From: Nostoc sp. NIES-3756 | Lineage (GTDB): Bacteria > Cyanobacteriota > Cyanobacteriia > Cyanobacteriales > Nostocaceae | Direction: 5' to 3' | NCBI RefSeq assembly: GCF_001548375.1 | Contig: NZ_AP017295.1 | Coordinates: forward strand, 1,708,501 to 1,772,500 | Length of the DNA: 64,000 nt | Shown here: one piece after another, positions 57,358 to 64,000 of the stretch | How the letters are laid out: each line of letters opens with the position of its first letter | Position numbering within the stretch: the first letter of the stretch is position 1 | The notes under the pieces: model-generated | Database searches by the model: none | Told to the model about the DNA's origin: nothing | What the model saw: only the letters and a program-made list of their open reading frames with translations | Made by a program: the position numbers and the translations under genes

Positions 57358-58263
57358 TTAAAACCCTAACTTTTGCAACACTGGTTTTGTAGAAACAATG
57401 TGACGTTCTAATCCTAATTCTTGAGGACTAACGCCTAAAGCCAAAGCAATTAACTGTGGTAGGTGCAACACGGGTAAACCTAGTTTACGACCGATAACTT
57501 TTTCCACCTCTGGCTGGCGAGAATCTAAGTTGAGATGGCATAAAGGACAAGGCGTAACTAAACAATCTGCACCTGCGGCTAAAGCATCTTGGATGTGCAT
57601 TCCCGCCATCTTAAAAGATTCGGTAGTAGCATAACTCGCAAGCGGCCAGCCGCAACATTGAGTCCGTCCACGATAATAAATTGGTGTTGCACCCACTGCC
57701 TCAAAGACATTTTCCATCGCTTGGGGATTATAAGGATCATCATAGGGCATCAACTTTTGGGCGCGGAGTAGATAACAGCCATAAAAAGCTGCACACTTCA
57801 ACCCAGATAACTGACGGGTTACACGTTTGCTAATTTCCTCTATGCCGTAATCAGTTACTAAAGCATAAAGCAGGTGTTTGACTTCGGTAGTACCGCGATA
57901 AGGTGAACAACCTTCTTTCTGTAATAGACCATTTACCTGTTCCAAATAACTAGGGTTACTTGTCTGAGATTCTTGCAAGCGATCATTAACATGACCAATT
58001 ACGCCTTGACAAGTGCTGCAATGGGTGAGGAGCGGTAAATTTAATTCTTCTGCTAGCGCAATGTTACGAGCATTAACTGTATCTTCTAACAGTTGGGAAT
58101 CTTCTTTAAAAGTGCCAGAACCACAACAAGCAGCTTTTTTCAATTCAATTAGTTGAATACCTAAAGCCTGAGTTAGAGCTTGAGTAGACTGATACAATTC
58201 CCGACAAGCACCTTGAGCAACACAGCCAGGAAAGTAAGCATATTTTAATGTCTGAGATAGCAT
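57358..58263 (-). CDS. HdrB-like / SdhE-type CCG-domain Fe-S protein
   Basis: The protein has 301 residues from the ATG at 58263; a TTG at 58287 is an unlikely longer start. Two CCG domains (Cys-rich CX31-39CCX35-36CXXC type) are visible: KAACCGSGTF with LLTHCSTCQGVIG, and GRTQCCGWPLASY with LVTPCPLCHLNLD. N-terminal YAYFPGCVAQGACREL is typical of HdrB or the SdhE subunit of non-classical succinate dehydrogenase. It probably binds a non-cubane 4Fe-4S cluster and passes electrons to quinone. Partner subunits are not in the window. Confidence 0.9.
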   Translation of the reverse strand: MLSQTLKYAYFPGCVAQGACRELYQSTQALTQALGIQLIELKKAACCGSGTFKEDSQLLEDTVNARNIALAEELNLPLLTHCSTCQGVIGHVNDRLQESQTSNPSYLEQVNGLLQKEGCSPYRGTTEVKHLLYALVTDYGIEEISKRVTRQLSGLKCAAFYGCYLLRAQKLMPYDDPYNPQAMENVFEAVGATPIYYRGRTQCCGWPLASYATTESFKMAGMHIQDALAAGADCLVTPCPLCHLNLDSRQPEVEKVIGRKLGLPVLHLPQLIALALGVSPQELGLERHIVSTKPVLQKLGF

Positions 58264-58673
58264 AAAATTAGATTGATTTTCGGGCAACTGCCCCGATGAT
58301 AACTTTTATATCACCGCTTACAAGCAATACTGATAAGGGATTGTAACTTTTTTGGACATTCGGCAAAAATTTAGTAAGAATTGTTAAACAGCAGCATTTA
58401 CAAAACCAACGCGATCGCCATTATCAAAGCCCATATTTTCTTGTTTTCACTCACATAATTGTGGGGAATCGCCAGAATAAATTCGTTCCCATAAAGTGTC
58501 TGAACAGTGCTAAGTTAAAATACTCACTCAGCACTTACTACTGATCCCAACCTATTCTATATTGGGAACTGGGATGCTATACGGACGATCGCGCTTTCCG
58601 ATAAGATGTATATGCTCAAAACCATGTCGCCCATAAAGCGCGGAAAATAGCAACCGGTTAAGGAACTTTATCT
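58264..58673. other. 410-bp region upstream of acpP
   Basis: It contains the divergent promoters and, near acpP, a hairpin (ATCCCA/TGGGAT with inner CCCAA/TTGGG, 58543-58575) that could form in the acpP leader. AAGGAAC (58660-58666) is the ribosome site. No coding sequence. Confidence 0.55.
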
Positions 58674-58925
58674 ATGAGCCAATCAGATACTTTTGAAAAA
58701 GTCAAGAAAATTGTTGTTGAACAACTCAGTGTAGAAGCTGAAAAAGTTACACCACAAGCCAATTTTGCCAACGATTTAGGGGCTGACTCCCTAGATACAG
58801 TAGAACTAGTAATGGCTTTGGAAGAAGAATTTGATATCGAAATTCCCGATGAAGCCGCCGAAAAAATTACAACCGTCCAAGAAGCGGTGGATTACATCAA
58901 TAACCAAGTTGCCGCATCAGCATAA
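58674..58925 (+). CDS. acpP: Acyl carrier protein
   Basis: This 83-residue acidic four-helix carrier has the phosphopantetheine attachment Ser39 in [18 protein letters not shown]. It carries growing acyl chains in fatty acid synthesis. It is followed by fabF after 201 bp, a conserved bacterial pairing; the gap has tandem repeats. The start is well supported by AAGGAAC upstream. Confidence 0.97.
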   Translation: MSQSDTFEKVKKIVVEQLSVEAEKVTPQANFANDLGADSLDTVELVMALEEEFDIEIPDEAAEKITTVQEAVDYINNQVAASA

Positions 58926-59044
58926 AAAAGTGCTGGGTGCTGAGTTGTGAGTGCTGAGAAGATTAGAGTTAAAAGAAATGAGTCTAGAGTCTAGAGTTCT
59001 TCTCTGTGTCTCCCTTATACGCTCTCATCCTCTTAACTCACTAC

Positions 59045-59078
59045 TCAGCACGGGCTAAACGCCCCGCTACCGCTAACA
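59045..59078 (-). repeat. Dispersed 34-bp repeat, inverted copy of 2471-2504
   Basis: Inverse of the segment at 2471 with one mismatch. It lies between acpP and fabF. Confidence 0.65.
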
Positions 59079-59126
59079 GCACTCGGTACTTTAATTCGCA
59101 GCATTCTCGCCACCTTTAACTGAGTC

Positions 59127-60377
59127 ATGACAGATCATAATCGTAAACGGGTAGTTGTCACGGGTGTCGGCGCAATTACACCTATTGGTAACACAGCCGA
59201 TGAATATTGGGAAGGATTGTTAAGCGGACGCAATGGCATTGATTATATAACCGCCTTTGATGCGTCTAGCCATGATTGCCGCATTGCTGGGGAAGTGAAA
59301 AACTTCGACCCCCATGAGTACTTGGATCGCAAAGAAGCCAAGCGTATGGACAGGTTTTCCCAATTTGCCGTAGCAGCAGCCAAACAAGCATTAGCAGATT
59401 CCCAATTAGTCATCAATGAACTGAACGCCGAGCAGGTGGGAGTTATTATTGGTTCAGGGGTAGGCGGACTCAAGGTCATGGAAGACCAGCAAACCGTTTA
59501 CCTCAATCGTGGCCCAGATCGCTGTAGTCCCTTCATGATTCCTATGATGATCGCCAATATGGCGGCTGGACTAACGGCAATTCACACGGGAGCCAAAGGC
59601 CCAAATAACTGTACCGTCACGGCTTGCGCCGCCGGATCTAATGCGATTGGTGATGCTTTCCGCTTGGTACAGAACGGTTATGCCCAAGCGATGGTTTGCG
59701 GTGGGGCTGAAGCAGCAATTACACCCTTGGGTGTGGCGGGATTTGCTGCTGCACGCGCCCTGTCAACTCGCAATGATGACCCAGCTCATGCTTGCCGACC
59801 CTTTGACCGCGATCGCGACGGATTTGTGATGGGTGAAGGTGCGGGAGTCCTGATTCTAGAAGAATTGCAACACGCTCTAAGTCGTGGAGCGCGTATTTAT
59901 GCTGAAATTATTGGTTATGGCATGACTTGTGATGCCTACCACATGACATCCCCAGTTCCCGGTGGTGAAGGAGCCTCTAGAGCCATTCAATTGGCGCTCA
60001 AGGATGCAGGCATTACCCCAGAACAAGTAAGTTATATCAATGCTCATGGTACTAGCACTGCCGCTAATGATACCACTGAAACCGCAGCGATTAAAAAAGC
60101 TCTGGGCGACCATGCTTATAAAATAGCAGTCAGTTCCACCAAATCAATGACAGGTCATCTTTTGGGCGGTTCTGGAGGTATTGAAGCTGTAGCCACAGTT
60201 TTAGCAACTGCACATGATCAAATTCCACCTACAATTAATATCGAAAACCTCGACCCTGATTGTGACCTAGATTACGTTCCTCACTCTAGCCGCTCTCAAG
60301 TAGTCCAGGTAGCACTATCCAATTCCTTTGGATTTGGTGGTCATAATGTTACTTTAGCTTTCAGAAAGTACGTGTGA
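59127..60377 (+). CDS. fabF: 3-oxoacyl-ACP synthase II
   Basis: This 416-residue thiolase-fold condensing enzyme extends acyl-ACP with malonyl-ACP. The catalytic Cys is in TVTACAAGSNAIG, and the two His are in NAHGTSTAANDTTE and KSMTGHLLGGSGG. The C-terminal NSFGFGGHN is conserved. The start MTDHNRKRVVVTGVGAITPIG is normal. It forms a functional pair with acpP. Confidence 0.97.
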   Translation: MTDHNRKRVVVTGVGAITPIGNTADEYWEGLLSGRNGIDYITAFDASSHDCRIAGEVKNFDPHEYLDRKEAKRMDRFSQFAVAAAKQALADSQLVINELNAEQVGVIIGSGVGGLKVMEDQQTVYLNRGPDRCSPFMIPMMIANMAAGLTAIHTGAKGPNNCTVTACAAGSNAIGDAFRLVQNGYAQAMVCGGAEAAITPLGVAGFAAARALSTRNDDPAHACRPFDRDRDGFVMGEGAGVLILEELQHALSRGARIYAEIIGYGMTCDAYHMTSPVPGGEGASRAIQLALKDAGITPEQVSYINAHGTSTAANDTTETAAIKKALGDHAYKIAVSSTKSMTGHLLGGSGGIEAVATVLATAHDQIPPTINIENLDPDCDLDYVPHSSRSQVVQVALSNSFGFGGHNVTLAFRKYV

Positions 60378-60686
60378 AGGAGGCAGGAGGCAGGAGGCAG
60401 AAGGCAGAAGGCAGGAGAAGAAACACTTACTCAGCACTCAGCACTCATGACTCAGCACTCCTTACTCCCCAGAAATAGACCATCTAAAAGTATCATAGAG
60501 ATCATTCCCGACTCAGCTAAGAGTTCAGCTTGACCTAATTCTTAGCTTGATAAATTACTACAATCTCAGGAGTTCCCGCTTGTCCACGGCAATCGGGAAT
60601 GGGATGATGAGGATACCGTAGGGGAACAAACTCCCCGGTAACAGTAGCTCCAAGAGTGCTAACCCGTCGTTAAAAACAATCTTATT
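60378..60686. other. 309-bp intergenic region with tandem repeats and a leader for transketolase
   Basis: The first 90 bp are GGAGGCA/GAAGGCA heptamers and ACTCAGC repeats. Nearer to tktA, GGAGTTCCCG pairs with later GGGGAAC and CTCC stretches, suggesting a folded leader of about 120 nt. No gene. Confidence 0.5.
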
Positions 60687-62699
60687 ATGGCTGTTGCAAC
60701 CCAATCCCTCGAAGAACTCTCTATTAATGCGATCCGTTTCTTGGCTGTTGATGCTATAGAAAAGGCAAAATCGGGACACCCAGGATTGCCGATGGGCGCG
60801 GCTCCAATGGCTTTTGTGCTATGGAATCGCTATATGCGGTACAACCCGAAAAATCCCAAGTGGTTCAACCGCGATCGCTTTGTTTTGTCTGCCGGTCATG
60901 GCTCGATGTTGCAGTACGCACTGCTTTATTTGACTGGCTACGACAGTGTAAGCCTTGATGACATCAAGCAATTCCGTCAGTGGGAATCAAAAACCCCTGG
61001 ACACCCAGAAAACTTCATGACCGCAGGTGTAGAAGTTACCACAGGCCCACTAGGTCAAGGTATTGCCAATGGTGTTGGTTTAGCGATCGCGGAAGCTCAC
61101 CTCGCGGCTAAGTTCAACAAACCCGATGCCAAGATTGTTGACCATTATACCTACGTAATTCTTGGTGATGGTTGCAACATGGAAGGCGTTTCCGGTGAAG
61201 CAGCTTCCTTGGCTGGACACTTGGGATTAGGTAAACTCATCGCTCTGTACGATGATAACCACATTTCCATCGATGGTTCTACCGACGTAGCATTTACCGA
61301 AGATGTTTCCAAGCGCTTTGAAGCCTACGGTTGGCACGTACTGCACGTTAAGGACGGTAATACCGATTTAGAAGGTATTGCTAAAGCTATTGAAGAAGCA
61401 AAAGCTGTCACCGATAAGCCCACCATGATTAAGGTGACAACTACTATCGGTTACGGTTCCCCCAATAAAGCCAACACGGCTGGTGTTCACGGTGCGGCTT
61501 TGGGTGGTGACGAAGTAGGATTAACCCGTCAAAACCTTGGTTGGTCTTACGAGCCATTTGTAGTTCCCGAAGATGTTCTTAACTACACCCGTAAAGCTGT
61601 AGAGCGCGGTGCAAGTTACGAAGCTGATTGGAATAAGACCTTCAGTGACTACAAAACCAAGTATGCCCAAGAAGCAGCCGAATTTGAGCGTTACCTAAGC
61701 GGCAAACTAGCTGATGGTTGGGATAAAGTTCTTCCCACCTACACCCCAGAAGATAAAGGTGTTCCCACCCGTAAGCACTCAGAAACCTGTCTCAACAAAT
61801 TATTTGCGGTAGTTCCTGAACTCATAGGCGGTTCGGCTGACTTAACTCACTCCAACCTCACCGAAATCAAAGGTAAAGGCGACTTCCAAAAAGGACAATA
61901 CCAAAACCCCAACATCCACTTCGGGGTGAGGGAACACGCAATGGGCGCAATTTGTAATGGTATTGCCTTACATGGTTCTGGCTTAATTCCTTACGGCGCT
62001 ACTTTCCTAATCTTCACCGATTATATGCGTGCTGCCATCCGTTTATCTGCTTTGTCTCAAGCAGGTTCGATTTGGGTGATGACTCACGACTCCATAGGTC
62101 AAGGTGAAGACGGCCCCACTCACCAACCAATCGAAACCCTAGCTTCCCTACGCGCCATTCCTAACCTGACAGTAATTCGTCCCGCCGATGGTAATGAAAC
62201 CTCTGGGGCTTACAAAGTGGCGATCGAAAGAGCAAAACACAACAATCCTACTTTGTTGGCATTCACTCGTCAAAACGTTCCCAACTTGGCAAACACCAGC
62301 ATTGAAGGCGTAAACAAAGGTGGTTACATCGTGTTTGGCGATGATGCTACACCAGAATTAATCATCATTGCTACTGGTTCAGAAGTAAGCCTCGCTGTCA
62401 CAGCAGCTGAGAAACTTACAGCAGAAGGTAAGAAAGTACGTGTTGTTTCCTTACCTGCTTGGGATTTATTTGAAGCACAAGATGCAGCTTATAGAGAGTC
62501 TGTTCTTCCTAAAGCTGTTACCAAGCGCTTGGCTGTAGAAGCTGCCAGTAGCTTCGGTTGGCATAAGTACATTGGCACAGAAGGCGATGCAGTCACAATT
62601 GATCGCTTTGGTGCTTCTGCTCCTGGCGGCGTTTGTTTAGAGAAGTTTGGCTTTACCGTTGATAATGTATTAGCTAAAGCTAAACAATTGTTGGGTTAA
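60687..62699 (+). CDS. tktA: Transketolase
   Basis: This 670-residue thiamine diphosphate enzyme works in the Calvin cycle and pentose phosphate pathway. The ThDP motif is [51 protein letters not shown] and the catalytic His region [21 protein letters not shown] are present. The pyrimidine domain has [19 protein letters not shown]. The length is standard. It carries its own strong terminator. It is essential for CO2 fixation. Confidence 0.97.
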   Translation: MAVATQSLEELSINAIRFLAVDAIEKAKSGHPGLPMGAAPMAFVLWNRYMRYNPKNPKWFNRDRFVLSAGHGSMLQYALLYLTGYDSVSLDDIKQFRQWESKTPGHPENFMTAGVEVTTGPLGQGIANGVGLAIAEAHLAAKFNKPDAKIVDHYTYVILGDGCNMEGVSGEAASLAGHLGLGKLIALYDDNHISIDGSTDVAFTEDVSKRFEAYGWHVLHVKDGNTDLEGIAKAIEEAKAVTDKPTMIKVTTTIGYGSPNKANTAGVHGAALGGDEVGLTRQNLGWSYEPFVVPEDVLNYTRKAVERGASYEADWNKTFSDYKTKYAQEAAEFERYLSGKLADGWDKVLPTYTPEDKGVPTRKHSETCLNKLFAVVPELIGGSADLTHSNLTEIKGKGDFQKGQYQNPNIHFGVREHAMGAICNGIALHGSGLIPYGATFLIFTDYMRAAIRLSALSQAGSIWVMTHDSIGQGEDGPTHQPIETLASLRAIPNLTVIRPADGNETSGAYKVAIERAKHNNPTLLAFTRQNVPNLANTSIEGVNKGGYIVFGDDATPELIIIATGSEVSLAVTAAEKLTAEGKKVRVVSLPAWDLFEAQDAAYRESVLPKAVTKRLAVEAASSFGWHKYIGTEGDAVTIDRFGASAPGGVCLEKFGFTVDNVLAKAKQLLG

Positions 62700-62730
62700 T
62701 ACTCACAGAATATTCTTTTAAGTTATTTCA

Positions 62731-62759
62731 AGGGTGGGCATTATGCCTGCCCTTTTTTT
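62731..62759 (+). terminator. Intrinsic terminator of transketolase
   Basis: AGGGTGGGCA pairs with TGCCTGCCCT, with two G-T wobbles, followed by seven T's, 32 bp after the tktA stop. Confidence 0.92.
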
Positions 62760-62863
62760 AAACATTGCAAAATTCAAAATTGTATGATAGATATTTTATC
62801 CCAATTCTCTAAAATCAACCAACATATTCAAACCCTGAAACTCAGACTATATCTGGCTTTCTT

Positions 62864-62895
62864 AATTACGAATTACGAATTACGAATTACGAATT
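62864..62895. repeat. Heptamer tandem repeat AATTACG
   Basis: Four copies of the 7-mer, the same family as at 37159 and 57222 (inverse). Confidence 0.9.
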
Positions 62896-63010
62896 GGTAT
62901 TAAATCTGTCGAACTCACATTAACTTAAAAAATTTTAGGGGTAGTTTTGCAACCACCCCTAGTTCCCCCCATATTTAGTATTTACTATCAGCACCCTTGC
63001 TGAGATATAT

Positions 63011-64000
63011 TTACTTGGCAATATTAACTAAATCTTCAACCTGAGCATTAGCTAAAGTTGGTGCTGTAAAAATCTGAGAGTACAGACTTGATGGCTGTTG
63101 TCCTGCGACAACTGGTAACACTTGACGAGCGTGGGCTGCAACTTCTACAGTCTTCACATCATAAGTTTGGGTGATCAACTTGGGATACAAACCGATACCG
63201 ATGATGGGAAGTAAGAGAGAAGCGGTGATGAACAACTCACGAGGTTTAACATCAGCAATGAAAGCATCAAGATGTAACTCTTGACTTTGTTTGCCATAGA
63301 ATACTTGACGCAACATCGACAGTAAGTAGATGGGAGTGAGAATTACACCCACTGCTGACAGCAGCACAACTACAACCTTAAAACTGGAACTGTAAACATC
63401 GCTGGAAGCAATACCAAGGAAAACCATCAACTCCCCTACGAAGCCACTCATACCGGGTAAAGCTAAAGAAGCCATTGCGCCGGCTGTGTAGAGAGCGAAG
63501 GTTTTGGGCATTACTTTACCGATACCACCCATTTTGTCCATCAATAAGGTGTGGGTACGATCGTAAGTTACACCAGTTAAGAAAAACAAGCTAGCAGCAA
63601 TCAAGCCGTGGGAAACCATCTGTAGCATAGCTCCACTAATACCAATCTCTGTATAGGAAGCTAGACCGATTAGTACGAAGCCCATGTGGGCAATTGAAGA
63701 ATAAGCTAGGCGGCGTTTGAGGTTGGTTTGAGCAAAGGCGCAACAAGCACCGTAAACAATGTTAACTACACCCAAGACTGCTAAGACAGGAGCAAAGTAA
63801 ACATGAGCATCAGGCAACATTTCGATGTTGAAGCGAATTAAGGCATAACCACCCATTTTCAGCAACACACCAGCCAGAATCATGGAACCAGGTGCAGATG
63901 CTTCACCGTGGGCATCAGGTAGCCAGGTGTGTAAGGGGAAGATTGGTAGTTTTACACCAAAGGCAATTAAAAATCCTGCATATGCTAACAATTCAATTAC
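63011..64000 (-). CDS. ndhD: NDH-1 complex subunit NdhD (C-terminal part; N-terminus beyond window)
   Basis: The frame is open to the window edge; about 330 C-terminal residues are seen. The proton-pumping antiporter-like core is shown by [38 protein letters not shown] and [17 protein letters not shown]. It continues with [22 protein letters not shown] and [16 protein letters not shown], all NuoM/NdhD signatures. Several transmembrane helices are visible. It works in the thylakoid NDH-1 complex (respiration, cyclic electron flow or CO2 uptake); which NdhD paralogue it is cannot be told from this part. Confidence 0.95.
   Translation of the reverse strand, partial: VIELLAYAGFLIAFGVKLPIFPLHTWLPDAHGEASAPGSMILAGVLLKMGGYALIRFNIEMLPDAHVYFAPVLAVLGVVNIVYGACCAFAQTNLKRRLAYSSIAHMGFVLIGLASYTEIGISGAMLQMVSHGLIAASLFFLTGVTYDRTHTLLMDKMGGIGKVMPKTFALYTAGAMASLALPGMSGFVGELMVFLGIASSDVYSSSFKVVVVLLSAVGVILTPIYLLSMLRQVFYGKQSQELHLDAFIADVKPRELFITASLLLPIIGIGLYPKLITQTYDVKTVEVAAHARQVLPVVAGQQPSSLYSQIFTAPTLANAQVEDLVNIAK

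Larger units (their letters stand above)
62700..63010. other. 311-bp convergent intergenic region
   Basis: It holds the tktA terminator (62731-62759), AATTACG heptamers (62864-62895), a single end-like fragment TCGAACTCACATTAA (62909-62923), and a short GGGGGTAGTT...AACCACCCC hairpin near 62938-62960 that may terminate ndhD in the other direction. Confidence 0.6.

Overview
The window comes from a filamentous, Nostoc/Anabaena-type cyanobacterium. The evidence is the very frequent HIP1 octamer GCGATCGC, heptanucleotide tandem repeats (TATGGAC, TGACAAA, AATTACG types) in many intergenic gaps, a plant-type ferredoxin that by memory is nearly identical to Anabaena ferredoxin I, an NDH-1 subunit (NdhD), and many multi-domain PAS/GAF sensor kinases. 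Gene density is moderate, with wide repeat-rich gaps. I see no tRNA, rRNA or CRISPR array.

Region 1 (1-11.9 kb) is a signalling block. It holds a truncated hybrid kinase with its Rcp1-like response regulator, a 1620-residue hybrid kinase with eight PAS domains, and a CHASE3-GAF histidine kinase. Inside it (2.43-4.31 kb) is a nest of mobile elements sharing the 19-bp end CTACGGTGTACACACAAGT: an IS4-type insertion sequence with a deleted transposase sits inside a 166-bp MITE, and another 233-bp element lies beside it. A second copy of the same MITE (12.1-13.45 kb) is interrupted at the same base by an unrelated ISAs1-type element. A third MITE lies at 31.88 kb. Target duplications of 11 bp can be read at each locus, and every target is a hairpin palindrome.

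Region 2 (13.5-18.7 kb) is sulfate uptake: two divergent sulfate-binding proteins, the CysT and CysW permeases and a small NIL-domain protein. No CysA ATPase is present in the window. Region 3 (18.7-29.4 kb) holds a CBS-domain kinase with eroded ATP-site motifs, a YraQ-type permease with its DUF1980/TIGR03943 partner, an Ig-like/propeller membrane protein, a coiled-coil protein with a structured leader, a ROK sugar kinase and a Suc_Fer-like protein.

Region 4 (29.6-51.1 kb) is mostly housekeeping: aspS, an aldo/keto reductase, coaD overlapping a DivIVA-like coiled-coil gene, lgt, cobM, a MIF-like protein, rlmN, typA, Dps, sulfiredoxin, a SpoIID-domain protein, petF, a Gfo/Idh/MocA oxidoreductase, map and a Coq4-like protein. 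A small defence patch (BrnT/BrnA-type toxin-antitoxin and a GmrSD-type DUF262/DUF1524 protein) lies between rlmN and typA.

Region 5 (51-64 kb) has a pentapeptide-repeat membrane protein, an RmlD-like reductase, a two-domain histidine phosphatase, a dihydroorotase homologue lacking most metal ligands and carrying an in-frame repeat insertion, an HdrB/SdhE-like Fe-S protein, acpP-fabF, transketolase and the C-terminal part of ndhD. Core metabolism is represented by fatty acid synthesis, the Calvin/pentose phosphate cycle, cyclic electron flow, CoA, cobalamin and lipoprotein synthesis. The unusual material is the hairpin-targeting IS/MITE family, repeats that have entered coding sequence, and several proteins with missing catalytic residues.
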